Below, piece after piece: positions 1 to 8,377 of a stretch of DNA of 64,000 nt (its first letter is position 1; every line of letters begins with the position of its first letter). A program made the translations under genes and the position numbers. This stretch comes from Anaerolineae bacterium (lineage in GTDB: Bacteria > Chloroflexota > Anaerolineae > Promineifilales > Promineifilaceae): positions 1 to 64,000 of the forward strand of contig JAHDWJ010000002.1 in the NCBI GenBank assembly GCA_023384415.1. The letters run 5' to 3'. Below the pieces are notes generated by a model. The model saw only the letters and a program-made list of their open reading frames with translations. It had not been told where the DNA came from and did no database searches.

Positions 1-58
1 TATACGTCAGCAGTTACGCCATCCATCTATTCCAATGCTTCCTGCGTAAGTCCTAACT

Positions 59-862
59 ATGAACGATAACCAACCCCCGCGGCCGCGAGCCAATGATCTG
101 GATGGCAAAACCTGGGTGCGCCACTCTATCTCCATCTGGAGCGACATCCGCAAAACAGCTGAGGAGCAGGCCCTAAAACACCCAGCCATCTTTCCCCAGG
201 CATTGGCTGAACGGCTTATCCAAATTTTCACTCACCAGAAACAATCAATGGTGTTAGACCCGTTTGCTGGGGTGGGGAGTACCCTGGCGGCCGCGAAATT
301 GCTCAACAAAACGGCCATTGGTGTGGAGCTGTATCCTCATTTCGCCGAAAAAGCGCGGGCACGGTGTGCGGCCGCGCCTGGCGAAGGCCACGTCACCATT
401 CACCAGGCCAACGCCCTCGATCTCCACCAATACATCCCCCATGAAACGGTAGATTTTGTCCTCACCTCCCCGCCCTATTGGGACATCCTGACGTCCCGGC
501 GCACCGCCGATTACAAAGAGAGCCGCTCGTATGGGAATGGGGAGGGGGATTTAGGGTTGGTTAAAGATTACCAAACCTTTTTAGGGCAGGTACAGTTGGT
601 ATTCGCCCAGGTGTACCAGGTATTAAAACCCCGCGCTTACTGCTGTGTCGTCGTCATGGATATTCGCAAGAAAAACCGATTTTATCCATTTCACAGCGAC
701 CTGGCCGGGCGGCTGCAAGATTTGGGCTTTATCTATGATGATTTGATCATTTGGGATCGGCGACAAGAGTATAACAATATGCGGCCGCTGGGGTATCCCT
801 CTGTTTTCCGCGTCAACAAAGCCCACGAATTTATCCTTATTTTCCAAAAATCAGCCGGGTAA
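59..862 (+). CDS. DNA methyltransferase (amino-MTase, probably N4-cytosine or N6-adenine)
   Basis: 267 residues. The SAM-binding motif I reads DPFAGVGST (67-75). It is preceded by a motif X-like helix (HPAIFPQALAERLI, 41-54) and followed by the catalytic motif IV TSPPYWD (136-142). S/T-P-P-Y is typical of enzymes that methylate exocyclic amino groups, with SPPY favoured by N4-cytosine enzymes. The order I then IV makes it an alpha/gamma-like rather than a beta-class arrangement. The ATG follows an in-frame stop at 47-49 with only a weak ribosome-binding site. It lies 2 bp upstream of a gene with an endonuclease-like active site, so a type II restriction-modification pair is likely. The target sequence cannot be read from the protein. 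Confidence 0.85.
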   Translation: MNDNQPPRPRANDLDGKTWVRHSISIWSDIRKTAEEQALKHPAIFPQALAERLIQIFTHQKQSMVLDPFAGVGSTLAAAKLLNKTAIGVELYPHFAEKARARCAAAPGEGHVTIHQANALDLHQYIPHETVDFVLTSPPYWDILTSRRTADYKESRSYGNGEGDLGLVKDYQTFLGQVQLVFAQVYQVLKPRAYCCVVVMDIRKKNRFYPFHSDLAGRLQDLGFIYDDLIIWDRRQEYNNMRPLGYPSVFRVNKAHEFILIFQKSAG

Positions 863-864
863 CT

Positions 865-1572
865 ATGTCCTTTGGGGAACGTTTACACCAGGCCGAAACC
901 CTGGTCAACACCTTACAAACCCACATTTGGGGGCCACTCTCCCGGCGGCTGGAGATTGTGCCTTATGGGTACGAAACCCATATCCCCCCAGGCATCCGCA
1001 CGGCCATGCGTTTTTTGCGGACACCTACAGCTAAATTTGTTCGTTTCACCCCTGATTTCTTTGTCTTAGATAAACAAAAACCTAATACCCTCTACTTATT
1101 AGAGTATAAAGTCACCCAGACCCCGCTGTTTAGCCAGAGCCGACTGCGCCAGATGGGACAGGCTGCTAACCTGCCAGACCTGGATTGGCCGGATGTCGGC
1201 CAGATGGAAGCCGATGCTTATGACAATTATCTCCATCTGCACGAAGCCGGGCTGCGGGTGATCCTGTTAAATTATTGTGCTTACCATACGCGGCCGCTGC
1301 TCTGCGACTTCATCCAAAACATCCAACTGCTACACCGGGATGTCGTGACCACTCAAACAAAAAAAGGGAGCCGCACTCCCTTTATCAACTTCTATTGCCC
1401 AACCATGCGCCAGCTAAGTCGGTTTTTATATGATGAACATGGGCTAAAAATTGACGACCATGCCTACACCCAGGCCGTGACAACCTTACAAGCCGAACTC
1501 CCTATCACCCACCACCCCAAATCGCCATTACTGTCTTACAACTCAACTTCTTATCCAGAAAACAAGAACTGA
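865..1572 (+). CDS. Probable PD-(D/E)xK restriction endonuclease partner of the methyltransferase
   Basis: 235 residues, starting 2 bp after the methyltransferase stop, so almost certainly co-translated with it. I do not recognise a named family. The centre holds a good nuclease signature: T-P-D-F-F (62-66, D64), then after 15 residues L-E-Y-K (E80, K82), the spacing of PD-(D/E)xK enzymes. No second enzymatic domain is visible. The last dozen codons lie inside a dispersed intergenic repeat (1533-1663) that has a second copy at 4434, so the C-terminus may have been replaced or extended by repeat insertion. It could also be a non-restriction nuclease; the methyltransferase neighbour is the main reason for the restriction call. 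Confidence 0.65.
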   Translation: MSFGERLHQAETLVNTLQTHIWGPLSRRLEIVPYGYETHIPPGIRTAMRFLRTPTAKFVRFTPDFFVLDKQKPNTLYLLEYKVTQTPLFSQSRLRQMGQAANLPDLDWPDVGQMEADAYDNYLHLHEAGLRVILLNYCAYHTRPLLCDFIQNIQLLHRDVVTTQTKKGSRTPFINFYCPTMRQLSRFLYDEHGLKIDDHAYTQAVTTLQAELPITHHPKSPLLSYNSTSYPENKN

Positions 1573-1663
1573 TCCACAAATGACGCAGATTTTCACCGAT
1601 GGCTAAAAAAATCTGTGTCCATCTGTGACATCTGTGGATAAATTTTTTCTGGCTTATCCAGGT
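1533..1663. repeat. Dispersed intergenic repeat, copy 1
   Basis: About 130 bp that closely matches 4434-4563. Shared landmarks in the same order are CAACTTCT, CAGAAAACAAGAA, TGATCCACA, CAGATTTTCAC, AATCTGTGT, GACATCTGTGGATAAA, TTTTTTCTGG and TCCAGGT. No reading frame is conserved between the copies. This copy overlaps the 3' end of the endonuclease gene. Confidence 0.85.
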
Positions 1664-1671
1664 TAGGGAAA

Positions 1672-1704
1672 TAGGGCTGAGGGCTAATAGGGCTGAGGGC
1701 TAAA
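1672..1704. repeat. Short degenerate tandem tract (GGGCTGAGGGCTAAT x2)
   Basis: A 16-bp unit, AGGGCTGAGGGCTAAT, occurs twice in tandem just past the 3' end of the CBS gene. A related tract (GCTGAGGACTAAGGACTGAG) follows at 2174-2195 on its upstream side, and another at 43771-43795. Confidence 0.8.
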
Positions 1705-1711
1705 TGATTGA

Positions 1712-2152
1712 CTACGAATGCAGCCAGAGAGCTGGCTCCAGCCGTTTTTCCAGCCCCGCGAAAAAAGTCAGATAATCTGAGGTCGTGATAATCCCTACCA
1801 ACGTTCCTTCATCCAGCACCGGAAACGAGCCAAACTTATAAGTAGCCAACATCCCCGCTACCTGATACGCCGACATTTCTGGCGTCACCGTCATGGGGTT
1901 AGGCGTCATACATGTCTCGGCCGTAAACCGTTCAATAATCTCACGGCGATGGGGCATATCCCGGGCCACAACTGGTGAATCTACCGCCAGACGCACATCC
2001 CTGTCCGTAATAATCCCTACCAGCTCACCCCCATCTATCACCGGCAGCTGCCGAACCCCTTCCCGCTGCATCAAATAAATGACCTGCCGCAGCGGCGTCT
2101 CAGGCGTAACGGTCAGGGGGTTCACGGTCATTAAATCACTTACGGTCAGCAT
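1712..2152 (-). CDS. Tandem CBS domain protein
   Basis: 146 residues made almost entirely of two CBS domains (about 1-60 and 80-140). Each has the pattern M-T-x-N-P-x-T-V-T-P-E followed by LPVIDGGELVGIITDRD or FPVLDEGTLVGIITTSD. Free-standing CBS pairs bind adenine nucleotides and usually act as energy or ligand sensors in the cytoplasm; no catalytic domain is fused. It stands alone, between the endonuclease (tail to tail) and a divergently transcribed kinase gene. The partner protein cannot be inferred. Confidence 0.9.
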   Translation of the reverse strand: MLTVSDLMTVNPLTVTPETPLRQVIYLMQREGVRQLPVIDGGELVGIITDRDVRLAVDSPVVARDMPHRREIIERFTAETCMTPNPMTVTPEMSAYQVAGMLATYKFGSFPVLDEGTLVGIITTSDYLTFFAGLEKRLEPALWLHS

Positions 2153-2509
2153 AACACGCTCCTACAAAACTGGTGCTGAGGACTAAGGACTGAGTGAGTT
2201 TACCAGTTCCATTTAGGCTACTGGACTCTGGCGAAAATTGATTTCACCAGTAGTAATAGCCAATACACTAATAACCAGTAGGTTAGTACACCCCAGGTCA
2301 TATTCACTTCTGACCATCAGTTTACGAAAACGAGGGGGTGTTTGCTGGTGGATAATGTCACCTTTCCCAGGTGATTTTTGGCCTTTCCTGAAAGTGTGGC
2401 CAGAGCATGGGTAATGACCCTCTGGATTACACGCTTTATTTGTGCTAATGTAATAAGCATCGTAATATAATTTATGTAATGTTTTATTATCTTTAACCGC
2501 AGGTGATGC
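2153..2509. promoter_or_regulatory. Divergent intergenic region between CBS and kinase genes
   Basis: 357 bp with no convincing gene. A perfect TATAAT sits at 2466-2471, about 38 bp before the kinase ATG. No good -35 hexamer is seen 16-18 bp upstream of it. The segment also holds a word-like tract at 2174-2195 rich in CTGAGGAC units. Confidence 0.4.
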
Positions 2510-4420
2510 ATGACTGGTGAACTGCCTGAAAAAATTGATCGCTACGAAGTAAAAGCCCAGCTTGGTCAAGGGGGCATGGCTACGGTATATCTGGCCTATG
2601 ATCCCCGCTTTGAGCGAGATGTTGCCTTGAAGCTGATGCCTAAAGCGTTCCTATACGAACCAGATTTTCGTATCCGGTTTATCCGCGAAGCTAAAACCAT
2701 TGCCCTGTTGGAGCATCCGAACATTGTGCCAGTCTATGATTTTGGCGAGGATAAAGGACAACCCTTCCTGGTCATGCGCTTGATGCCGGGGGGATCATTA
2801 TCGGAGCGGCTAGAACAGGGTGCCCTGCCGATGTCTGAGGTGGTAAAAATCATCGAGCGCATTGGTTCGGCCCTGGATGAAGCCCACCGCCGGGGGATTG
2901 TTCACCGAGATCTCAAACCAGGCAACATCCTTTTTGACCAGTATGGCAATGCCTACCTGGCCGATTTTGGCATTGTGCGCCTGGCTGAGGGGGGCGGGAC
3001 TTCTCTGACCGGCACCGGGACGATTGGTACGCCGGGGTATATGAGTCCTGAGCAGATCCAGGGGCAAAATCTGGATGGACGGGCTGATATTTATGCCCTG
3101 GGGGTTATGTTGTTTGAGATGATTACCGGGGAGCGGCCTTATAAGGCGGATTCAGCCCCGATGATGATTGTGAAACAGATGACGGAAGCGATTCCTGAAG
3201 TGCGCTCACTGAATCCTGATTTACCCCGCTCTTATGATGCGGTGATTCAACGGACAACAGCCAAGAATAAGGAGTCGCGGCCGCGTTCCGCCAAACAACT
3301 CAGCCAGATGCTCAAAGCGGCCGTAGATGATCCTAACTACATCCCTCCTCTCCATGATGGGGGTACCCAAATCTTACCTACCCCACCGGGCGTTTATACT
3401 CCCACTCCGGCCAAAAAGGTAGGCGATGCCGGAGAGAACACCCAGGTTATGCCCGAAACGGGCAAACTGCCAGCTAAACCTGCTGTAACACCAACCAGCT
3501 CTAACCGCTGGCTAATGGTTCCCCTGGTATTATTTTTGCTTCTTCTTTTCGCTCTGGCTGTTGTTTGGGTATTAAACCGGAATGATACCGACCCAGAAAC
3601 TGTCATCATGGTAATCACCAACACCGCCGAACCAACGACCACCCCGGACGCGGCCGCGACCGCCACCGCCCTGGCTCTGGCCGCTCTGCCCACCGAGACA
3701 GCCACCCATACCCCCACCCCAAATCCAACGGCCACAGCTACGGCAACCCTTACCCCCCCGCCAACCGATACCGCTGAACCCACTCCCGAACCAACATCAA
3801 CGTTTATTTTAACAGCTACCCGTTCCGCTTCCCTCTTTACCTCATCTACGGGGAGTGGGGCGGATATGTGTATCTTCGTCAATCCTGGGGATACCCTCGA
3901 AGAAGTGTTGGGCCGTTCAGCCAATAATAACTGGCTGCATGTGCGTGTAGAGGGCACCGAAGGGTGGGTCACGGCCAGCTTTTTCACCAGCAGCAGCCCT
4001 ATTGACACCTTGCCCGTGTCCGATTTTGTCGCCGCTCTACCGGCGGGATGTGGCCCAACGGCCCCAGGCATAACCCCTACGACAGGGGCCGGGACAACAG
4101 CGGGGACAGCGACGTTTAATACCAATGGCGCGGCCGCAACCAGCACTGGTGGCGGCACCTGGAAAGTAGATTTCACTGTGCGCGTACCCACAGGCGGCAC
4201 CTACCAGTTTCGTATGGGGCAGTTCACCGTAACTGCCATTCTCCAAGAAACTGGTAATCCCCAGGACACCTATCTATTGACCGTCTCTGGCATTGGCTGC
4301 GGCAGCGCGTTGGTGCAAACCTTAACCGTCAGCCGCAACGGTCAACCCCTCACCGTCGTCAATGAACAGACTGGCAACCCCGACGCCATTTTCATCGCCG
4401 CCCCAACCAATTGCTCTTAA
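2510..4420 (+). CDS. Transmembrane Ser/Thr protein kinase with extracellular SH3-like domain
   Basis: 636 residues. The N-terminal Hanks-type kinase (about 10-270) has a glycine loop LGQGGMATVY, catalytic K41, αC Glu near 60, HRDLKPGN (132-139, D134), DFG (152-154) and SPE (179-181). All key residues are present, so it should be active. A single membrane helix at about 335-355 follows. An outer Thr/Pro-rich linker then leads to a bacterial SH3-like segment (around 440-500, ending W-V-T-A-S-F-F) and a Cys-containing beta-rich tail. The topology suits PknB-like kinases that sense envelope ligands. The linker DNA is strongly biased, which creates long meaningless frames on the other strand. No phosphatase is adjacent. 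Confidence 0.93.
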   Translation: MTGELPEKIDRYEVKAQLGQGGMATVYLAYDPRFERDVALKLMPKAFLYEPDFRIRFIREAKTIALLEHPNIVPVYDFGEDKGQPFLVMRLMPGGSLSERLEQGALPMSEVVKIIERIGSALDEAHRRGIVHRDLKPGNILFDQYGNAYLADFGIVRLAEGGGTSLTGTGTIGTPGYMSPEQIQGQNLDGRADIYALGVMLFEMITGERPYKADSAPMMIVKQMTEAIPEVRSLNPDLPRSYDAVIQRTTAKNKESRPRSAKQLSQMLKAAVDDPNYIPPLHDGGTQILPTPPGVYTPTPAKKVGDAGENTQVMPETGKLPAKPAVTPTSSNRWLMVPLVLFLLLLFALAVVWVLNRNDTDPETVIMVITNTAEPTTTPDAAATATALALAALPTETATHTPTPNPTATATATLTPPPTDTAEPTPEPTSTFILTATRSASLFTSSTGSGADMCIFVNPGDTLEEVLGRSANNNWLHVRVEGTEGWVTASFFTSSSPIDTLPVSDFVAALPAGCGPTAPGITPTTGAGTTAGTATFNTNGAAATSTGGGTWKVDFTVRVPTGGTYQFRMGQFTVTAILQETGNPQDTYLLTVSGIGCGSALVQTLTVSRNGQPLTVVNEQTGNPDAIFIAAPTNCS

Positions 4421-4433
4421 CCGTATCTTACTA

Positions 4434-4563
4434 TCTTACGAGTCAACTTCTAGTGCAGAAAACAAGAAATGATCCACAGATGGCCCAGATTTTCACAGAT
4501 GAGTTAAAAATCTGTGTTTATCTCTGACATCTGTGGATAAATTTTTTCTGGCTTGTCCAGGTC
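4434..4563. repeat. Dispersed intergenic repeat, copy 2
   Basis: Homologous to 1533-1663 over about 130 bp with scattered substitutions. It starts 14 bp after the kinase stop. Immediately downstream (about 4590-4670) is a second word-like tract built of GACCACGACT and GTCAGCCGTCTGCGGTCAG units. Confidence 0.85.
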
Positions 4564-4693
4564 AGACATAGTTCAAGCAATCTTGACAACCTGACCCACC
4601 GACCACGACTCGACCATTAGTGGGCAGTTTGCCGTCAGCCGTCTGCGGTCAGGCATTTGTAGGTCGTTAAAGATGAACCATGCCTAAAACCAC

Positions 4694-4733
4694 AAAAAAA
4701 GCCCCTCTGGTTAACACCAGAGGGGCTTTTTTT
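4694..4733. terminator. Bidirectional intrinsic terminator
   Basis: A perfect 11-bp stem GCCCCTCTGGT/ACCAGAGGGGC (4701-4711 and 4716-4726) with a TAAC loop is flanked by A7 on the left and T7 on the right. It therefore works on both strands and serves the kinase gene (+) and the first protease gene (-). Confidence 0.95.
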
Positions 4734-4792
4734 ATACAGATTCGTTAGCTACGCAGAGACGCAGTTAGCTAACCAACCGGATACCACTTTCA

Positions 4793-7700
4793 TTAGCTTC
4801 GTGTGCCCACGCGGAAGCGGGTGAAAACAGCCAGACCAAGAATACCCAGCAGCAAGCCGACAAAGGCAATAGCTGGAGTATAGTTCATGCCATTCCCACC
4901 AAAGGAAGAGAGGGAAACACTGGTTGGCGGTTCCACAATAACCTCAGCCGAGGCATTGTCAGTTGGCCCGGCCGCGCCAACCACGGTGCTGGTCACAACA
5001 ACGGTATGGGTATAGCTGGCGACCACCTGGGTATCCATACAGGTATAACTGTCTGAGCCACCCACAGCCAGGCTGCCGATCACATTATCACAGGCGGCCA
5101 CCTGTCCAGAGGTAACGGTAACATTCTCCAAAGACACATCCCCTGTATTGGTGACCACAATGGTAAAGTTGGCATCACCGCCAAAGGGGAGATTCTGCGT
5201 GGCTGGGGAGATGGCAATATCAATCTCTGGGGCAAAAGGTGCCGGCCGCACGACCACTGGAACATTGGTATCCGAAACAGGCATCTGCCCACCACCGGAC
5301 GGAGCAAACTGGAAGTTGGTCACCCCTAAAGTGCCCGCCCCAAACGCACCATCATCCGTAAACACACGGAAGGCGAAGGTGTCCCCGGCCGTTACCGGTA
5401 TAGATTGAGACCCATTGAAGTAAGGTACCTGGGCGTTGTTACAAGCCAGGACGGTATAAGAACCATTTAAGACATACCCACCAGAATCCCAACAATCTGT
5501 ATCGGTGGATTGATACCCCCAATTGAAACTGATCGTCCCATTTTGAGGAATGGTAATGCTGAAATCACTGTTACCACCTGTCCCGGCATTGCCCCCAACC
5601 ACAAACAGTTGAATGGGTGGGCCAGGGTTGGTATTGAAGCTGCCATTGACGCCAGCCGGGGTATTGGTGAAGGTCCAGTTGCCAATGGCAAATGGCCCAT
5701 CGAAATCATAGATGGCCGTGGGATCAGTACTGCGGTTACCATTGTCTGGTTCTAAAGTGACACGACCAAACGCCCATTGGCTAACGGGTAAAGCAGCCAC
5801 ATTAACGGTGATGGTAACGACCTGGGATGCTCCAGGAGCGACGACAAAGGTGCTGGGAGTAACGGTGAAGAGCATTCCTGTCGGCCCGTCGGTAGCCACG
5901 GTGTAGGTCATGGGTTCAGCCAGAACACTACGTACAGTACGGGTCCAGGTGCATTCAAACTGGCAGTTGTAATTTGCTACACTGGGTTGGTTGAGGGTTT
6001 TGGGATCACCACCAGAAGCGGGGTTCGCGGCCGCGTAGTTAGCCCCTGTTTCATGGAATACCAGCCCGGCATTGCCAGCCAACGCCAAATTCAGCAGGCC
6101 AGAGCCAATATCGAACGGATCAGCCGGTGTCGCGCCATCTTCCTTCAATAACCCACCCACAGCCGTAGAGGCCAGAGCCGATTTGATTTCGGCTGGACTC
6201 CAACTGGGATGCAGAGCCATTAACAAGGCCCCGGCTCCAGCCGCATGGGGCGAAGACATCGAAGTTCCCTGATTAAACCCATACTGCACCGGGTTAGCCC
6301 CAGAAGCAGCCACGGCTGCCAGGATATTCACCCCAGGGGCAATATAGTCGGGTTTCAGAATTTCAAACTGGCTGGGGCCACGCGCACTAAACCCGGCCAC
6401 AATATCTTCCCAATCATTATTCACAATCAAAGCAGTATCTGTCCGCATAACCGCCGTTGTTGGATTAGGATTGGTCGTATTGATGAAATCACGTACCGCT
6501 GAACCATCCGTCAAGTCGAGGAACAGAGAAGGTACCGTTGTGGCTTCCAACCCCCCCATGCTGATGGGTGGGCCACCAACATTGTTGAACACAACCACGC
6601 CAACAGCCCCGGCAGCTACCGCACTGTTTACTTTGATGGCAAAAGTACAACCACCCCGTTGAATCAAAGCAATAGCCCCGGCAAAATAACCAGCGGTATA
6701 CGGGGTACAGCCTTGTATATTACCATTATCATTGCCCCCATAACGAATTGGGGATGTCAGGTTGCTCACCAGATTAGGACCAGTCCCTTGCACAGCTGCT
6801 AACCCTTGTAAAGTGGGCGGCGGAGAGGGGGCCGTCACGTCGAAAGTGTTAGCTATTACCCGATTAATGGTGCTGGCCCCTACGGCTGCATTCCATGGAC
6901 CAGTCTTAGCAACGGTGTTTGGTCCTGGCCCTGTATTACCCGCCGACGCCGCCACGTAAATACCGGCATTAGACGCATTAAGAAAAGCCAGGTCTACCGG
7001 GTCTGTCCAGGGAGAGTCAGAACCTGAGATAGAATAATTCAACACATCTACCTGATCAGTGCCAATGGCATTGTTAACCGCCTGAATACTCGCCGCCCCT
7101 GGGCAGGTAGGGTTACACACTTTATAAGCCACAATGTTGGCACGGGGGGCGACACCCTGAACGGTTAGGGTATAAGTATCAGTACCTACCACAAAAATAG
7201 CATTATGTCGGTTGCCGCCCGCAGTGCTGGCGGTGTGGCTGCCGTGCCCATCGGTATCTTCAGGGGTGGCCCCATTGGGGTTCAACCCATACGCCCCAAT
7301 CAATTTACTATTGCAAAACGAGGGGTTAGCCACACACCAACCACGATACACACCAGCCCCATATGGATTGGTATGGGTATAGCCATCGCCATCGGTAGCC
7401 GCAAACGACGGATGTTGAGAGTTGATACCAGAGTCAATGACCCCAATAACGACGCCTTCACCACGGGTGGCCACCCCACCGGTTGTATTGCCATCCCAAA
7501 TAGCCGGGGCATTGATGTGCAGCGGGCCTACATCTGTATCCAATTCCCGAAGCGTATCACCATAGACAGCAGCCACACCGGGTAAGCCAGCCAGCTGCCC
7601 TGCTTCAGCATGGCTCACCTGAACAGCCATCCCATTCAGGGCATAGAGGTAATCAAACTCTACATAGACAGAGCGATTCAGGGTTTGATTCATCAAGCTG

Positions 7701-8017
7701 ACAAACTGGGTATGCTGCTGCTGCAAATAGGCGGCATACGCCTGGCTGGCCGCTGATTGGGGATCAAATTTGCGTTCACCAGTGGCCTGGGGGCTGGTAG
7801 CGGCTAAACCGGCAATATCGCCCATATAACTGGCCAAAGATGGTTCGTCAAATTGCACAATGTATAAGCCGGTTTCACTGACGCCAAACACGTTACTCCC
7901 GACTGGTCCTTGAGCGGCTAATGAAGGGCCCTGAAAAGCCAACACCACTATCAGGATTAACAACCCCATAGAAATAAATAACACCGAAACACGTTTTGAT
8001 ATTCTACTTTCTGTCAT
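4793..8017 (-). CDS. Secreted subtilisin-like serine protease (S8) with PA domain and C-terminal membrane anchor
   Basis: 1074 residues after a strong AGGAGG site. A signal peptide (hydrophobic 12-29) is followed by an I9-like inhibitor segment (about 50-160). The S8 catalytic domain has D195 (VIDSGIN), H258 (DGHGSH), N361 and S586 (GTSMSSPH), with a PA insert near 420-510. Then come beta-sandwich domains and a DUF11-like repeat. The end is PPTSVSLSSFGG, a hydrophobic helix and an Arg-containing tail, the same ending as the surface protein at 40535. It should be anchored outside the membrane and degrade extracellular protein. It is closely related to the next gene upstream, clearly by duplication, but only this copy keeps the anchor. 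Confidence 0.93.
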   Translation of the reverse strand: MTESRISKRVSVLFISMGLLILIVVLAFQGPSLAAQGPVGSNVFGVSETGLYIVQFDEPSLASYMGDIAGLAATSPQATGERKFDPQSAASQAYAAYLQQQHTQFVSLMNQTLNRSVYVEFDYLYALNGMAVQVSHAEAGQLAGLPGVAAVYGDTLRELDTDVGPLHINAPAIWDGNTTGGVATRGEGVVIGVIDSGINSQHPSFAATDGDGYTHTNPYGAGVYRGWCVANPSFCNSKLIGAYGLNPNGATPEDTDGHGSHTASTAGGNRHNAIFVVGTDTYTLTVQGVAPRANIVAYKVCNPTCPGAASIQAVNNAIGTDQVDVLNYSISGSDSPWTDPVDLAFLNASNAGIYVAASAGNTGPGPNTVAKTGPWNAAVGASTINRVIANTFDVTAPSPPPTLQGLAAVQGTGPNLVSNLTSPIRYGGNDNGNIQGCTPYTAGYFAGAIALIQRGGCTFAIKVNSAVAAGAVGVVVFNNVGGPPISMGGLEATTVPSLFLDLTDGSAVRDFINTTNPNPTTAVMRTDTALIVNNDWEDIVAGFSARGPSQFEILKPDYIAPGVNILAAVAASGANPVQYGFNQGTSMSSPHAAGAGALLMALHPSWSPAEIKSALASTAVGGLLKEDGATPADPFDIGSGLLNLALAGNAGLVFHETGANYAAANPASGGDPKTLNQPSVANYNCQFECTWTRTVRSVLAEPMTYTVATDGPTGMLFTVTPSTFVVAPGASQVVTITVNVAALPVSQWAFGRVTLEPDNGNRSTDPTAIYDFDGPFAIGNWTFTNTPAGVNGSFNTNPGPPIQLFVVGGNAGTGGNSDFSITIPQNGTISFNWGYQSTDTDCWDSGGYVLNGSYTVLACNNAQVPYFNGSQSIPVTAGDTFAFRVFTDDGAFGAGTLGVTNFQFAPSGGGQMPVSDTNVPVVVRPAPFAPEIDIAISPATQNLPFGGDANFTIVVTNTGDVSLENVTVTSGQVAACDNVIGSLAVGGSDSYTCMDTQVVASYTHTVVVTSTVVGAAGPTDNASAEVIVEPPTSVSLSSFGGNGMNYTPAIAFVGLLLGILGLAVFTRFRVGTRS

Positions 8018-8044
8018 TTTTATCCTCCTTAATAGATGACAGTT

Positions 8045-8080
8045 GAGACCTGGCAGGTCTTCGGATACCTACCAGGTCTC
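8045..8080. repeat. Hairpin repeat of the AGACCTG family, copy 1
   Basis: GAGACCTGGCAGGT pairs with ACCTACCAGGTCTC (14 bp, one mismatch, 8-nt loop). There is no U-tract, so it is not a standard terminator. A sibling with the same AGACCTG...CAGGTCT outline lies at 49374-49407. Confidence 0.8.
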
Positions 8081-8251
8081 GATACGATTGACAAAGATAT
8101 ATTGGCCGCGGCCGCTTCCCGATATGTTGCTTCAGCAAACTATCAGTTCACACCTACTGCCCATTTATCTCTACCCGAACCACCTAAAGCTCAAACTTTT
8201 CCGAACAAGCTGAACTCCTTCACGCCAACATACAACAATTAACCAGTAAAC

Positions 8252-8302
8252 TTGGGAAATAGATGGGTTCAGTCTAGGGAGAGTGAACCCATCTATTCCC
8301 AA
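8252..8302. repeat. Long inverted repeat, 19-20 bp arms
   Basis: TTGGGAAATAGATGGGTTCA (8252-8271) faces TGAACCCATCTATTCCCAA (8284-8302) across 12 bp, with one unpaired base. There is no T-run on either side. It lies just past the 3' end of protease 2, where it could protect or terminate the transcript. Confidence 0.85.
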
Positions 8303-8377
8303 TTTATGGTAAGAACTTAACTTTAGCAAATCTTGATGCCCCACGGGGTGACCTCAAGAAACGCTAAACTCCAGTTG

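Larger units (their letters stand above)
8018..8377. other. Intergenic region between protease genes 1 and 2
   Basis: 360 bp without a gene. It contains the two inverted repeats at 8045-8080 and 8252-8302, one GCGGCCGC (8108), and the AGGAGG ribosome-binding site of the downstream protease. No convincing promoter was identified. Confidence 0.6.

Noticed and set aside
1..58. A gene end at the left edge
   Set aside because: Only 58 bp are visible and no protein-like frame can be supported.
3394..4200. 268-codon minus-strand frame opposite the kinase linker
   Set aside because: It is the complement of the Thr/Pro-rich, strongly biased linker of the kinase; the translation is low complexity with no start signal.
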